Both the position numbers and the translations under genes were made by a program. Shown here in pieces: positions 1 to 9,599 of a stretch of DNA of 64,000 bases. Below the pieces are notes generated by a model. That model saw nothing but the letters and a program-made list of their open reading frames with translations, made no database searches and was not told the origin of the DNA. The DNA comes from Mycobacteroides chelonae. GTDB lineage: Bacteria; Actinomycetota; Actinomycetes; Mycobacteriales; Mycobacteriaceae. Where the stretch lies: NCBI GenBank assembly GCA_014204435.1, contig JACHLF010000008.1, positions 62,001 to 126,000 on the forward strand, in the 5' to 3' direction. How positions within the stretch are numbered: position 1 is the stretch's first letter; each line of letters begins with the position of its first letter.

Positions 1-2
1 CG

Positions 3-893
3 GACGGGGCCGGGAGCATCCGGATTCCGGCGGCCTGGACGCATCTGATCGGTATCAAGCCGCAGCGCGGCCGGATCTCCACATGGCCACTGGCGGAGGC
101 GTTCAACGGGATAACGGTCCACGGGCCGTTGGCCCGCACGGTCGCCGACGCCGCACTGCTGCTGGACGCGGCGTCGGGGAATGTCGCCGGCGATCTACAC
201 AAGCCGCCCCATGTTCGGGTTCTCGACGCCGTCCACGAGGACCCGGGGCAGCTGCGCGTCGCATTGTCGCTCAAGGTGCCGTTCTCTGGATTCTCCGCGC
301 ACATTCATCCCACGATCGAGGCCGCCACCCGATACGTCGGTCATCAGCTGCGCTCCCTGGGGCACATGGTGTCCGAGGGCGACCCGGATTACGGTGTCGG
401 GCTGAGCCTGAACTTCTTGCCACGGGCCACGGCCGGGCTGCTCCCCTGGCGGGACCGGCTCGACGCCGGGGCACGCTGGGACCCGCGGACGGTGACAAAC
501 ATGCGCACCGGTCGGCGACTGGCAGGCTGGGCGTTGCGGCGAGCGCGGGCCGCCGAACCGCGATTACAGACGCGCGTCGGCAATATCTTCGGCAGCTTCA
601 ACGTGGTGCTGGCACCGACCACCGCCCAACCGCCGACGGGTATCTACGATTTCGATGACATCGGCAGTGTGGCAACGGATCGCGGGCAGATCGGCGCCTG
701 TCCGATGACGTGGCCGTGGAACGTGCTCGGCTGGCCGTCGATCAATGTGCCCGCCGGATTCACCGAGGACGGGTTGCCGATCGGCGTGCAGCTGATGGGT
801 CCGGCGAACAGCGAGCCGCTGCTGATTTCGCTTGCCGCGCAGCTGGAGTCGGTGAACGACTGGGCATCGGAAACCCCCGACCCCTGGTGGTGA
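3..893 (+). CDS. amiA2: Amidase signature enzyme, AmiA2-like, 5' end cut by the window
   Basis: The reading frame is open from base 3, so the N-terminal part lies outside the window; 296 residues and the TGA stop are visible. The first residues read DGAGSIRIPA, the amidase-signature motif in which the serine is the expected nucleophile of the Ser-Ser-Lys triad. The C-terminal part (NVLGWPSINVPAGFTEDGLP) also fits the family. These enzymes hydrolyse carboxamides; the substrate cannot be told. It converges on the DUF559 gene. In M. tuberculosis amiA2 (Rv2363) lies next to era (Rv2364c); the same pair is here, split by the DUF559 gene. The assignment to AmiA2 rests on that order and the signature. 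Confidence 0.88.
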   Translation, partial: DGAGSIRIPAAWTHLIGIKPQRGRISTWPLAEAFNGITVHGPLARTVADAALLLDAASGNVAGDLHKPPHVRVLDAVHEDPGQLRVALSLKVPFSGFSAHIHPTIEAATRYVGHQLRSLGHMVSEGDPDYGVGLSLNFLPRATAGLLPWRDRLDAGARWDPRTVTNMRTGRRLAGWALRRARAAEPRLQTRVGNIFGSFNVVLAPTTAQPPTGIYDFDDIGSVATDRGQIGACPMTWPWNVLGWPSINVPAGFTEDGLPIGVQLMGPANSEPLLISLAAQLESVNDWASETPDPWW

Positions 894-922
894 CGGACCT
901 GCCGACGCCGTCATCGTCCCTG

Positions 923-986
923 CGCCGACACGCCGTGTGATGGCGGGTTCGTCTCGCACAAGGTAGCCACGAGCGGGCGTGTCGAC
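923..986. repeat. Palindromic ~64 bp repeat, copy A
   Basis: The arms CGCCGACACGCC and GGGCGTGTCG frame a spacer containing TTCGTCTCGCACAAG. It lies in the gap between the convergent amidase and DUF559 genes and ends one base before the DUF559 stop codon. The reverse complement of copy B (1877-1942) aligns to it without gaps at about 53 of 64 positions (hand count). It may act as a bidirectional terminator, but the similarity to a second copy marks it as a repeat family rather than a simple hairpin. Confidence 0.75.
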
Positions 987-987
987 A

Positions 988-1836
988 TCAGGCCGCCTGC
1001 ACTCTGGACCGATACGCGGACCTGACACGCGCGAGGACCGCGCCCGGGTCGTTGGCGAGTTGATCGCGGCTCACTCGAATGAGCTTCCACCCCATAGCCG
1101 CGATAAACTCCTGTCGCTCGATATCGCGACGATGCTGCGCAGAATCTCCCCAATGCTGCGCGCCGTCGAATTCGGCCGCCAAGCGTTCGGCTCGCCAGCC
1201 CATATCCAGGCGAACCACCCGCCCGTTCGCCCCCCGGAGTTCGATCTGGGTCTCTGGCCGCGGCAGCCCACCACCCACAAGACACATGCGCAGCCGCGTC
1301 TCCTGCACTGATTCCGCCCCCGGGTCTGCCAGGAAGAGCACGTTCTGCAGTCGCCGAAGCCCACGTGCGCCGCGGTGCAGAGCGACCAGTGCGTCCACCT
1401 CGGTGGCATCACAGTCGCGCAGCAGTACGTCTGTCAGCTCGACTGCTCGATGCGTCTGCACTCGTCGACCGATATCGAAAATAGTCCTCGCCGGTGTGGT
1501 CACGGCGACATCGCCGACCATCGTGCACTCGTCGGGCAAAAGACGATCACCCCGGATCACGATCCCCTGGGGTGCATTGCGCCGCTGCCGATTCAGCTCC
1601 ACCACGCGTTCGACGGAGATGTACCGGTTGCCCAGCAGCGCTGCTGCCGAAACCCCGCAGACCACTGCGTGCCGGTCCGCCCACAGGTATGCCGCCTTGG
1701 CCCGCACACTCGCAGTGAGCTCAACCCCGGCCGGGAGGTACACGTCGCGAAAGATGGCGTCATAGTGCTGACGAAGCTCATGCCGCGTGAGCACCCCCGC
1801 AGCGATGGCCTCGCTGCCCACAATGAGTTTGTCCAT
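988..1836 (-). CDS. DUF559-type protein with AbiEi-like N-terminus and Vsr/PD-(D/E)XK-like C-terminus
   Basis: 282 residues. Residues 1-110 resemble the AbiEi-type antitoxin N-terminal helix-turn-helix region (VLTRHELRQHY, VCGVSAAALLG). Residues about 185-280 resemble DUF559, a Vsr/PD-(D/E)XK nuclease-like fold: ETQIEL, RLDMGW and AAEFDGAQHW supply the acidic residues, followed by FIAAMGWKLIRV. Such proteins are common and multi-copy in mycobacteria, and none has a settled function known to me. No partner toxin gene is adjacent. It sits between amiA2 and era, which are direct neighbours in M. tuberculosis, and is bracketed by two inverted copies of a 64 bp repeat, so it looks like an inserted cassette. 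Nuclease activity is inference only. Confidence 0.82.
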   Translation of the reverse strand: MDKLIVGSEAIAAGVLTRHELRQHYDAIFRDVYLPAGVELTASVRAKAAYLWADRHAVVCGVSAAALLGNRYISVERVVELNRQRRNAPQGIVIRGDRLLPDECTMVGDVAVTTPARTIFDIGRRVQTHRAVELTDVLLRDCDATEVDALVALHRGARGLRRLQNVLFLADPGAESVQETRLRMCLVGGGLPRPETQIELRGANGRVVRLDMGWRAERLAAEFDGAQHWGDSAQHRRDIERQEFIAAMGWKLIRVSRDQLANDPGAVLARVRSAYRSRVQAA

Positions 1837-1876
1837 GGGCGGACCCTGCCACGGGCCACCGACAAAAGAACCCCGC

Positions 1877-1942
1877 CGCCGACACGCCTGTTAGTGGCGA
1901 ACTTGTGAGATACGAAACCGCCACGACACGGCGTGTCGGCGG
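1877..1942. repeat. Palindromic ~64 bp repeat, copy B (inverted relative to copy A)
   Basis: The outer arms CGCCGACACGCC and GGCGTGTCGGCG pair; a second stem GTGGCG/CGCCAC surrounds a loop containing CTTGTGAGATACGAA. It lies between the DUF559 start and the era stop. It is the same element as 923-986 in the opposite orientation. It may also end transcription from era, which enters it from the right on the minus strand. Confidence 0.78.
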
Positions 1943-1962
1943 GAAGGGGTTCTGAGCGCCGC

Positions 1963-2877
1963 TCAGAACCCTAGCTTGCCAAGCTGCTTGGGGTCGCGCT
2001 GCCAGTTCTTGGCGACCTTGACCCGCAGGTCCAGGAAGACCTTTGTGCCGAGGAGCTTTTCGATCTGCCTGCGCGCGTTGGTCCCGACCTCGCGCAGCCG
2101 CGAACCGCCCTTGCCGATCACGATGCCCTTCTGGCTGTCCCGCTCGACATAGAGAATCGCGTGCACGTCGATCAGCTCGGAACCTTCGGGCCGCCCTTCG
2201 CGCTCGTTTACCTCGTCGATGACCACCGCCAGCGAGTGCGGCAACTCGTCACGCACGCCCTCGAGCGCGGCCTCACGGATCAGCTCGGCCATGAGCACCT
2301 CTTCGGGCTCGTCAGTCAGCTCACCATCGGGGTAGAACGCCGGCCCCGGCGCCAGCTTGGACTCCAAAACCTCTGTCAGCACCTCGACTTGGGCACCTGA
2401 GATGGCCGATACCGGCACAATGTCCACATCCGGTCCGACCAGCTGCGACACCGACAGCAGCTGCTCGGCGACCTTCTCCTTGCTCACCTTGTCGATCTTG
2501 GTGACGATAGCGACGAGCGTGGTGCGCGGTGCGACGAGCTTGATCTGCTCGTAGATCCACTTATCCCCCGGACCGATGCCCTCATCGGCCGGGATGCATA
2601 GCCCGATCACGTCGACTTCGGAATACGTATCGCGCACAAGGTCGTTCAGCCGCTGACCGAGTAGCGTGCGCGGGCGGTGCAGTCCCGGGGTGTCGACCAG
2701 CACGATCTGGAAATCCTCGCGGTGCACGATCCCGCGAATCGTATGCCGGGTAGTCTGCGGCCGGTTCGACGTGATAGCGACCTTCTGCCCGACCAGCGCA
2801 TTGGTCAGCGTCGACTTGCCGGTGTTCGGCCGACCGACGAAACAGACAAAGCCCGAACGGAATTCCTGCGAACTCAC
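1963..2877 (-). CDS. era: GTPase Era
   Basis: Ribosome-associated GTPase that binds 16S rRNA near the 3' end and helps 30S maturation. 304 residues, normal length. Visible motifs: Walker A GRPNTGKST (residues 15-23), G3 DTPG, G4-like TKID, and a C-terminal KH domain with GIVIGKGGSRLREVG. The GTG start overlaps the TGA of the upstream small gene (GTGA), indicating translational coupling. It is the last gene of a minus-strand run phoH-ybeY-corC-small gene-era, an order shared with other mycobacteria and fitting a ribosome-maturation unit. Confidence 0.97.
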   Translation of the reverse strand: MSSQEFRSGFVCFVGRPNTGKSTLTNALVGQKVAITSNRPQTTRHTIRGIVHREDFQIVLVDTPGLHRPRTLLGQRLNDLVRDTYSEVDVIGLCIPADEGIGPGDKWIYEQIKLVAPRTTLVAIVTKIDKVSKEKVAEQLLSVSQLVGPDVDIVPVSAISGAQVEVLTEVLESKLAPGPAFYPDGELTDEPEEVLMAELIREAALEGVRDELPHSLAVVIDEVNEREGRPEGSELIDVHAILYVERDSQKGIVIGKGGSRLREVGTNARRQIEKLLGTKVFLDLRVKVAKNWQRDPKQLGKLGF

Positions 2878-3200
2878 AGTTGCCCCGCGGGCACACCGGT
2901 ACGGTCGGTCACGATGACGGTCGCCGACGGCGACAGCTCCCGCACCGCCGCAAGGCCCGGGTCCTCGTGCGAGCCGCCGACAAGCACCGCCGCCTCGACT
3001 GCCGTCGCACCGCTGGACACCGCAGCCGCCACGGCCGCCTGCAGCGCGGTCAGCGACAGATCCGTGAGCGACACCGGCGCACCGGCATACGTGCGGCCAT
3101 CACCGTCGCGCACCGCCGCACCCGACGTCGCCCCGGCACGCCCCATCGCGCCACGGGCCAGCACGACGAGCTTGTTGTCTTCGGCGTCCAGCTCAGTCAT
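2874..3200 (-). CDS. Small cytidine-deaminase-like protein (Rv2365c type)
   Basis: 108 residues, alanine-rich. The pattern [30 protein letters not shown] resembles the core of cytidine-deaminase-fold proteins, but I see no intact zinc-binding HAE and PCxxC pair, so catalysis is doubtful. The ATG follows a strong GGAGG site five bases upstream. It overlaps the end of the CorC-like gene by 8 bp and the era GTG by 4 bp, so it is expressed with them. The position between the CBS protein and era matches Rv2365c of M. tuberculosis. The function is unknown. Confidence 0.85.
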   Translation of the reverse strand: MTELDAEDNKLVVLARGAMGRAGATSGAAVRDGDGRTYAGAPVSLTDLSLTALQAAVAAAVSSGATAVEAAVLVGGSHEDPGLAAVRELSPSATVIVTDRTGVPAGQL

Positions 3201-4509
3201 CTTTTTCCTCCGTTTTCTCGTCGCTTGTCGCTGTGCCGCGGTCGGGGTCGGGCTGTACCAGGATCGTGCCGATGCGCACCCGGCCACGCGTGTCCGGACC
3301 ACCCTCAGCCTGTAACAAAAGTCCATGCGAGGCGACCTTCGCGCCCGGCAACGGCACACGGCCCAGGTCGAGCGCCAACAGTCCGCCGACGGTCTCGACG
3401 TCCAGATCCTCATCGAACTCGATGTCGTACAACTCGCCCAGGTCCTCGATCGGCAGCCTGGCCGAAACGCGGAACATCTTGTCGCCCAGATCCTCCACCG
3501 GGGCGACCTCATCGTGGTCGTACTCGTCGGCGATCTCCCCGACGATCTCCTCCAGCACGTCCTCGATGGTCACCAGCCCGGCGATCGCCCCGTACTCGTC
3601 CACCAGCAGCGCCATGTGCTTGCGGTGCTGCTGCATCTCACGCAGCAGCTCGTCCAGCGGCTTGGAATCCGGGACGAACACCGCCGGCCTCATCACCTGC
3701 GCCACGGTGACGTCGCGCCCACCGTTCACCGAGTAGTACGTCTGCTGCACAAGGTCTTTGAGAAACACCACGCCGACCACATCGTCGACGTTCTCGCCGA
3801 CCACCGGGATACGGGAGTGTCCGCTGCGCACCGCGAGTGACGTGGCTTGGCCGGCTGTTTTGTCACTTTCGATCCACACCATCTCGGTGCGCGGCACCAT
3901 CACCTCGCGGGCCGGGGTATCGCCCAGCTCGAACACCGACTGAATCATCCGGCGTTCGTCATCGGCCACCACGCCGCGCTGCTGCGCCATGTCGACGACC
4001 TCACGCAGCTCGATTTCGGAGGCAAACGGACCGTTGCGGAATCCGCGGCCGGGCGTCACCGCGTTACCAAGCACGATGAGCAGTCGCGAGATGGGGCCCA
4101 GCAGCACCGAAATCACCTGCAGCGGAACGGCGGCGCCCAGCGCGATCGAGTACGCGTGCTGGCGTCCCAACGTGCGTGGACCCACCCCGATCGCCACGAA
4201 GCTCGTCACCACCATGACGATCGCCGAGATCATCAGTGCGGCACCCAGACTCATACGAGCGGTCAGGTACCCCACCAGGAACACCGTCGAGAGGATCTCG
4301 CAGGTGGTACGCAGCAGCACGACCAGGTTCACGTACCGTGGGCGCTCCCGGATGACGGCCGAAAGCCTTACCGCGCCCGGCCTTTCCTCACGGACCAGCT
4401 CGTCGACGCGCGCCGAGGACACCGTGTTGATGGCCGCGTCGATGGCCGCGAACGCACCGCCCAGGCCGACGAGCACGATCGCCGCCAGCAGCAGCCCTAT
4501 GCCAGACAT
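3193..4509 (-). CDS. CorC/HlyC-family membrane protein with DUF21 and CBS domains (Rv2366c type)
   Basis: 438 residues from the ATG giving [20 protein letters not shown]. The N-terminal ~190 residues hold about four hydrophobic segments (DUF21/CNNM-like), followed by two CBS repeats (about 200-330) and a C-terminal CorC_HlyC domain containing [16 protein letters not shown]. Relatives include CorC and CNNM-type Mg2+/Co2+ handling proteins; no transport assay is implied. The start is chosen because upstream residues are Cys/Ser/Arg-rich and unlike a membrane protein. Its stop overlaps the next small gene, and it lies 34 bp after ybeY. Confidence 0.9.
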   Translation of the reverse strand: MSGIGLLLAAIVLVGLGGAFAAIDAAINTVSSARVDELVREERPGAVRLSAVIRERPRYVNLVVLLRTTCEILSTVFLVGYLTARMSLGAALMISAIVMVVTSFVAIGVGPRTLGRQHAYSIALGAAVPLQVISVLLGPISRLLIVLGNAVTPGRGFRNGPFASEIELREVVDMAQQRGVVADDERRMIQSVFELGDTPAREVMVPRTEMVWIESDKTAGQATSLAVRSGHSRIPVVGENVDDVVGVVFLKDLVQQTYYSVNGGRDVTVAQVMRPAVFVPDSKPLDELLREMQQHRKHMALLVDEYGAIAGLVTIEDVLEEIVGEIADEYDHDEVAPVEDLGDKMFRVSARLPIEDLGELYDIEFDEDLDVETVGGLLALDLGRVPLPGAKVASHGLLLQAEGGPDTRGRVRIGTILVQPDPDRGTATSDEKTEEKDD

Positions 4510-4543
4510 ACTCAAAACCAACGTTCTTGGCGCAAGACGCTCA

Positions 4544-5056
4544 TCACTCGTCGAAGTTGCGCGACTTGTCGAGCAGCCGGCTGTCGCGGTACAGCTGAGC
4601 CTGCTGCTCGTACCAGTCCTGCAGCAGCTGGTTCTGCAGCGCGAACATCTCGCGCTCTTCCTCGGGCTCGGCGTGGTCGTAGCCGAGCAGGTGCAACACA
4701 CCGTGCACGGTCAGCAGCGCGAGCTCGTGCGCCAGCGAATGCCCCGCCGCCTCCGCCTGTTCGGCCGCGAACTGCGGGCACAGCACGATGTCACCCAGCA
4801 TCGACGGACCCGGCTCGGGCGCGTCGGGACGTCCCCCGGGCTCCAGCTCGTCCATCGGAAACGACATCACGTCGGTGGGACCGGGGAGGTCCATCCACCG
4901 CATGTGCAGGTCCGCCATGGCCGCGAGGTCGACGAGCATCATCGAAAGTTCGGCTGCCGGGTGCACATCCATTGCCGCGATGGCAAAACGAGCCACGCTC
5001 ACCAACTCGCCCTCGGCGACGTCGATACCCGACTCGTTGACGACCTCAATGCTCAT
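4544..5056 (-). CDS. ybeY: rRNA maturation endoribonuclease YbeY
   Basis: 170 residues. The zinc site [11 protein letters not shown] (residues 118-128), with its three histidines, is intact. YbeY acts in 16S rRNA 3'-end processing and ribosome quality control. The ATG overlaps the TGA of phoH (ATGA), so the two are coupled, the usual arrangement in bacteria. It fits functionally with era further down the same unit. Confidence 0.96.
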   Translation of the reverse strand: MSIEVVNESGIDVAEGELVSVARFAIAAMDVHPAAELSMMLVDLAAMADLHMRWMDLPGPTDVMSFPMDELEPGGRPDAPEPGPSMLGDIVLCPQFAAEQAEAAGHSLAHELALLTVHGVLHLLGYDHAEPEEEREMFALQNQLLQDWYEQQAQLYRDSRLLDKSRNFDE

Positions 5057-6105
5057 CGGTGCCGACTCCGGTTCCCCGACGCACGCCGCTGCGCACGATT
5101 GCCTGTCAGGTCCGAGTCCTCGAACCGCGCGTATGCATCCACGATCTCCGACACCAGCCGGTGGCGCACCACGTCGGCACTGGTCAACTCCGAGAAGTGA
5201 ATTCCCTCGATGTTGTCGAGGATGTCCATCGCCGCGCGCAGCCCCGAACGGGCATTGCCGGGCAAGTCCACCTGGGTGATGTCACCGGTCACCACGATCT
5301 TGGAGCCGAACCCCAACCGGGTGAGGAACATCTTCATCTGCTCGGCGGTGGTGTTCTGCGCCTCGTCGAGGATGATGAACGCGTCGTTGATGGTCCGGCC
5401 GCGCATGTAGGCCAGCGGCGCCACCTCGATGACCCCCGCATCCATCAGCTTAGGGATCAGCTCGGGATCCATCATGTCATGCAGCGCGTCGTACAGCGGC
5501 CGCAGATACGGGTCGATCTTCTCGCTCAGCGTGCCGGGCAGGAATCCCAGCCGCTCCCCGGCTTCCACGGCGGGACGCGTCAGGATGATGCGGGTGACCT
5601 GCTTGCTCTGTAACGCGTTGACCGCCTTGGCCATTGCCAGATACGTCTTGCCGGTACCGGCCGGGCCGATGCCGAACACGATCGTGTTGGCATCGATGGC
5701 GTCCACATAGCGCTTCTGGTTCAGCGTCTTCGGGCGGATAGTCTTGCCGCGCCGCGACAGGATGTCCAGGCTCAGCACCTCGGCGGGCGACTCGTCACCG
5801 TCGCTGGTCAGCATTCCCACGGTATGGCGCACCGTCGAGGGGGTGAGCTGTTGACCGCGCCGAGCGATCACGATCAGCTCGGAGATCACCCGCTCGGCCA
5901 ACGCCACGTCGGCGGGTTCGCCCGTGAAGGTGATGGTGTTGCCGCGGGCGTGGACGTCGGCGGGCAGGACGTCCTCAAGCTCGCGCAGATTTTCATCAGC
6001 TGAACCCAACAGGCCCATGATGAGATCGTTCGGAATCTCGACGCTGCTGCGTACGTCCGGAGTAGACACAGACGGGACAGCGGCACCTTCTTCTCGGCTC
6101 GTCAC
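5053..6105 (-). CDS. phoH: PhoH-like ATPase
   Basis: 350 residues from a GTG start. An N-terminal nucleic-acid-binding-like segment ([18 protein letters not shown]) precedes the PhoH P-loop domain: Walker A GPAGTGKT at 147-154 and Walker [12 protein letters not shown], with LVVTGD-type sensor residues after it. Family members are linked to RNA metabolism. It heads the phoH-ybeY-corC-small gene-era run; 62 bp separate it from rsmE upstream. It corresponds to phoH1 (Rv2368c) by position. The start could lie a few codons away, since no strong ribosome site is seen next to the GTG. Confidence 0.93.
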   Translation of the reverse strand: MTSREEGAAVPSVSTPDVRSSVEIPNDLIMGLLGSADENLRELEDVLPADVHARGNTITFTGEPADVALAERVISELIVIARRGQQLTPSTVRHTVGMLTSDGDESPAEVLSLDILSRRGKTIRPKTLNQKRYVDAIDANTIVFGIGPAGTGKTYLAMAKAVNALQSKQVTRIILTRPAVEAGERLGFLPGTLSEKIDPYLRPLYDALHDMMDPELIPKLMDAGVIEVAPLAYMRGRTINDAFIILDEAQNTTAEQMKMFLTRLGFGSKIVVTGDITQVDLPGNARSGLRAAMDILDNIEGIHFSELTSADVVRHRLVSEIVDAYARFEDSDLTGNRAQRRASGNRSRHR

Positions 6106-6167
6106 GTGGTTAAGGTCGCCTGCTTTCTTGGGTTGTGAAGTTGCTTCGAGTTTACCGCCGGCAACCG

Positions 6168-6962
6168 TCAGCCTCCACGCGATGAGCGCTCACCGTGCAC
6201 CAGCGGCCCGCCGGTCCACCGATCCGTCAGCACCCCGAGCGCCCCCAGTGCGACGGCGGCGGCACTGGAGGTGCGCAACACCGTCGGCCCCAAACGCACC
6301 GGAACCGCACCTGCCCCCGTCAAAACGCCCAGTTCCTCGTCCGCGACGCCGCCCTCGGGCCCGACGATCAACACCACCGCCGGAGCCGACGACAACCGCT
6401 CCTTCAGGGTGCTCAGCCCGGACTGCGCCGACTCGTGCAGCACCAGCACAACGGCTCCGCCCGCAGCCCGAACACCGACGAACTCGGCAAGCTGCGCAGT
6501 CGAATGCAGATCCGCCACTGCGGGCACGTAGGCACGCCGCGACTGCCGCGCCGCCGCGCGGGCGACTGCCTGCCAGCGCTGCCGACCCTTCGCCGCCTTT
6601 GCCGCCCAGCACGACACACAGCGCTGGGCCTGCCACGGGACGATCTCGTCGACACCGGCCTCCACCGCCAGATCGACGGCCAGCTCGGAGCGATCCGATT
6701 TGGGAAGTGCCTGCACCACAGTCACTGTGGGAGCCGCGGCGTCGACACTCCAGCGCCCGGACACCTCGATCGTCAGGCCCGCACGGTCAACCGAGGCAAC
6801 CACACCGTCACCGACCTCGCCCGCGCCGTCGCACACCATGACGGGCTCACCGGCCCGCATGCGCAGCACCCGCGCGGCGTGATGACCCTCGTCGCCATCG
6901 AGGACCACCTGCTCACCCGCGGAGGGGACCCGCTCGACGTAGAAGATCGTCGCGGCAGCCAC
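6168..6962 (-). CDS. rsmE: 16S rRNA (uracil1498-N3)-methyltransferase RsmE
   Basis: 264 residues, GTG start. The N-terminal PUA-like part (HHAARVLRMRAGEPVMVCDGAGE) is followed by a SPOUT methyltransferase with the trefoil-knot SAM site LIVGPEGGVADEELG and the C-terminal RLGPTVLRTSSAAAVAL. It methylates U1498 of 16S rRNA using SAM. It starts 3 bp after the dnaJ2 stop, so it is co-transcribed with dnaJ2 and hrcA as in M. tuberculosis (Rv2372c-Rv2374c). Confidence 0.96.
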   Translation of the reverse strand: MAAATIFYVERVPSAGEQVVLDGDEGHHAARVLRMRAGEPVMVCDGAGEVGDGVVASVDRAGLTIEVSGRWSVDAAAPTVTVVQALPKSDRSELAVDLAVEAGVDEIVPWQAQRCVSCWAAKAAKGRQRWQAVARAAARQSRRAYVPAVADLHSTAQLAEFVGVRAAGGAVVLVLHESAQSGLSTLKERLSSAPAVVLIVGPEGGVADEELGVLTGAGAVPVRLGPTVLRTSSAAAVALGALGVLTDRWTGGPLVHGERSSRGG

Positions 6963-6965
6963 CAG

Positions 6966-8111
6966 CTACCGCCCCGTGAAGGCCTCGCGCAGCCGCGAGA
7001 ACACCCCGCCGGAGGCGGACTCGGCCCATACGACCTCGGCGCCCTCCTTGTTGCGGGCCTTGAAGTCCTTGAGCAGCTCACGTTCCTTGGAATCCAGTCG
7101 CGTCGGCACCACCACATCGAGATGGGCGTGCAAGTTGCCGCGGACTCCGGTGCGCAGGTGCGGCATGCCCTTGCCCCGCAACGTCACCACCGAGCCCGGC
7201 TGCGAACCCGGCTCGACCTTGATGACGGTGGGCCCGTCCAGGATGGCCTCGACGGACACACTGGTGCCCAGCGCCGCCTCCACCATCGGCACGCGCACCG
7301 TGAAGTGCAGGTCATCCCCGTCGCGAATGAACACGTCATGCGGCTTTTCGTGCACCTCGACGTACAGGTCGCCGGCCGGTCCACCACCGGGGCCGACCTC
7401 ACCCTGGGCCGCCAGGCGCACCCGCATCCCGTCGCCGACACCGGCCGGGATCTTGACCGTGATCTCACGTCGGGCGCGCACCCGGCCGTCGCCACCGCAC
7501 TTGTGGCAGGGATCGGTGATGACCTCACCGGCCCCCTGACACGTCGGACAGGGTCGCGATGTCAGCACCTGGCCAAGCAGAGACCGCTGCACGGTCTGCA
7601 CCTCACCACGGCCACCACAGGTCTCGCAGGCACTCGGCGCGGAGTTCCCGTGGGTGCCCTTACCGGTACATCCGTCGCACAGGATCGCGGTGTCCACGGT
7701 CACCTGCTTGCTCACGCCGGTGGCACATTCCAGCAGCTCTAGACGCATGCGCAGCAGCGAGTCGGACCCGGGCTGCACGCGGCCGCGCGGACCGCGCGAT
7801 CCACCGGCGGAACCGCCGAAGAACGCCTCGAAGACGTCGCCCAGGCCACCGAAGCCCGAGCCGAAGCCGCTGAACCCGTTGCCCCCTCCGCCGTTTTCCA
7901 GCGGGTCGCCGCCAAGGTCGACGATGCGCCGCTTCTCCGGGTCGGTCAGCACCTCGTAGGCGACGCTGACCTCCTTGAATCGGGCCTGTGCCTGCTCGTC
8001 GGGGTTGACGTCGGGGTGCAGCTCGCGAGCGAGCTTGCGGTACGCCCGCTTCAGCTCGCTGTCGCTGGCACCCTTGCTGACCCCGAGGATGCCGTAGTAA
8101 TCACGCGCCAC
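6966..8111 (-). CDS. dnaJ2: Chaperone DnaJ (DnaJ2)
   Basis: 381 residues, GTG start. J domain with HPD at residues 32-34, a Gly/Phe linker, then four zinc-binding repeats [24 protein letters not shown] and CHKCGGDG, and the two C-terminal substrate domains. It is a co-chaperone that stimulates the DnaK ATPase. Its place directly behind hrcA indicates that this is the second, HrcA-linked DnaJ of mycobacteria rather than the one in the dnaK operon. Confidence 0.97.
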   Translation of the reverse strand: MARDYYGILGVSKGASDSELKRAYRKLARELHPDVNPDEQAQARFKEVSVAYEVLTDPEKRRIVDLGGDPLENGGGGNGFSGFGSGFGGLGDVFEAFFGGSAGGSRGPRGRVQPGSDSLLRMRLELLECATGVSKQVTVDTAILCDGCTGKGTHGNSAPSACETCGGRGEVQTVQRSLLGQVLTSRPCPTCQGAGEVITDPCHKCGGDGRVRARREITVKIPAGVGDGMRVRLAAQGEVGPGGGPAGDLYVEVHEKPHDVFIRDGDDLHFTVRVPMVEAALGTSVSVEAILDGPTVIKVEPGSQPGSVVTLRGKGMPHLRTGVRGNLHAHLDVVVPTRLDSKERELLKDFKARNKEGAEVVWAESASGGVFSRLREAFTGR

Positions 8112-8147
8112 TGTGCTCGTTACGTCCTGTTCTAGTTCACATAATCG

Positions 8148-9173
8148 CTAGCGATTGGCTAGCACTTCGCCGATATACATGGCAACCGCCGCGACGTTCG
8201 CGATGGTTCCCGGATAGTCCATCCGTGTGGGTCCCAGCACACCCATGCCGCCGAATACAGCTCCTCCCGCACCATACGGGGTGGAGACGACGGAGGTGCC
8301 GATCATCTGCTCGGCAGCGGTCTCGTGACCGATGTGCACGGTGACCCGACCGGCCTCCTGCTGTGCGGCGAGCAAGCGCAGCACGACCACCTGCTCCTCA
8401 AGCGCCTCCAACACGGTACGCAGCTGACCGCCGAAGTCGGCGGCGCTGCGCGTCAGGTTCGCCGTACCGCCGAGCAGCAGCCGTTCCTCGTGATGCTCGA
8501 CGAGCGTCTCCACCAGCACCGTCGCGGCCCGCGTGAGGGAATCACGTAGGTCGTCGTCGGACTGTTCGGCCAGCTCGGCGACGGCCACCGAGGCCGCCGA
8601 TAGCTTCTTGCCGTCCAGCGCCGCGCCCAATAGCGTACGAAGCCTGCTCAGCTGGTCATCGCGGATGACATCGCCCAATTCGACGATCCGCTGGTCGACC
8701 CGCCCGGTATCGGTGATGACCACCAACAGCAGCCGGGCCGGAGACAGGGACACCACCTCCAGGTGGCGCACGCTGGATGAAGAGAGCGTCGGGTATTGCA
8801 CGACGGCGACCTGACGGGTCATCTGCGCCAGCAGTCGCACCGCTCGGCGCAGCACGTCATCGAGGTCGACGCCGCCCTCCAGGAAGTTCAGAATGGCCTT
8901 GCGCTCGGCAGCCGAGAGCGGCTTGACATCCTCGAGCCGATTGACGAATTCGCGGTAGCCCTTCTCGGTGGGGATGCGCCCCGAGCTGGTGTGTGGCTGA
9001 GCGATGTAGCCCTCCGCCTCCAGGACCGACATGTCGTTGCGCACGGTGGCGCTGGAGACGCCCAGGCTGTGCCTGTCAACCAGGGCCTTGGAGCCGATGG
9101 GCTCCTTGGTGGTGACGTAGTCGGCAACGATGGCGCGCAGCACCTCGAAGCGCCGATCATCCGCACTGGCCAT
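8148..9173 (-). CDS. hrcA: Heat-inducible transcription repressor HrcA
   Basis: 341 residues. An N-terminal winged helix ([31 protein letters not shown]) is followed by the GAF-like HrcA domain. It represses groE-type genes through CIRCE operators. Start choice: a GTG two codons upstream overlaps the GGAGG ribosome site itself, while the ATG at 9173 lies five bases after it, so the ATG is preferred. I see no CIRCE (TTAGCACTC-N9-GAGTGCTAA) in front of hrcA, so self-regulation by that site is not evident here. Confidence 0.96.
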   Translation of the reverse strand: MASADDRRFEVLRAIVADYVTTKEPIGSKALVDRHSLGVSSATVRNDMSVLEAEGYIAQPHTSSGRIPTEKGYREFVNRLEDVKPLSAAERKAILNFLEGGVDLDDVLRRAVRLLAQMTRQVAVVQYPTLSSSSVRHLEVVSLSPARLLLVVITDTGRVDQRIVELGDVIRDDQLSRLRTLLGAALDGKKLSAASVAVAELAEQSDDDLRDSLTRAATVLVETLVEHHEERLLLGGTANLTRSAADFGGQLRTVLEALEEQVVVLRLLAAQQEAGRVTVHIGHETAAEQMIGTSVVSTPYGAGGAVFGGMGVLGPTRMDYPGTIANVAAVAMYIGEVLANR

Positions 9174-9205
9174 GGTCACCTCCCTCGGGCGTGATTTTGC
9201 CCCTT

Positions 9206-9211
9206 ATTTTA
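9206..9211 (-). promoter_or_regulatory. Likely -10 element for hrcA-dnaJ2-rsmE
   Basis: On the minus strand the hexamer TAAAAT (consensus TANNNT) lies about 30 bp before the hrcA ATG, in an AT-rich patch flanked by CCCC and GGGG. The start would fall close to 9199, giving a short leader containing GGGAGG. No clear -35 box is seen. Confidence 0.45.
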
Positions 9212-9284
9212 CGGGGCCGGGCCGCGCCGGCCCTCCGCCGTGGCCGTCCACGCTAACCTCAGGTGTTATGGAGGCTCGTCACCG

Positions 9285-9593
9285 ATGATTTTCAAGGGTG
9301 TACGCGAGGGGAAGCCGTATCCAGAACACGGGCTCTCCACCAGGGATTGGTCACGCATCCCGCCCCGGCAGATCCGCCTCGACGAACTGGTCACCACCAC
9401 CACGGTGCTCGCGTTGGACCGCCTGCTCAGCGAAGACTCCACGTTCTACGGTGACCTGTTCCCGCACGCCGTGAAGTGGCAGGGTGTCATCTATCTGGAA
9501 GATGGACTGCATCGGGCCGTGCGGGCCGCACTGCGCAATCGGGTTGTGCTGCACGCCAGGGTTTTCGACATGGATCAGCTGCGAGCGGTCTAG
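9285..9593 (+). CDS. Conserved mycobacterial protein of unknown function (Rv2375 type)
   Basis: 102 residues from ATG (MIFKGVREGKPYPEHGL), preceded by GGAGG about ten bases upstream. Motifs such as IPPRQIRLDELVTT and WQGVIYLEDGLHRAVRAAL look like a small soluble fold, with no signal peptide or membrane segment. It lies between divergent hrcA and convergent hemW, the place of Rv2375 in M. tuberculosis. I do not know its function. Confidence 0.85.
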   Translation: MIFKGVREGKPYPEHGLSTRDWSRIPPRQIRLDELVTTTTVLALDRLLSEDSTFYGDLFPHAVKWQGVIYLEDGLHRAVRAALRNRVVLHARVFDMDQLRAV

Positions 9594-9599
9594 GCGCGT

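Noticed and set aside
988..1836. AbiEi/AbiEii toxin-antitoxin pair
   Set aside because: Only the AbiEi-like N-terminal region is seen; no nucleotidyltransferase (AbiEii) gene is adjacent.
9180..9240. Possible CIRCE operator before hrcA
   Set aside because: Only a short CCCC/GGGG pairing is present; the conserved TTAGCACTC half-sites are absent.
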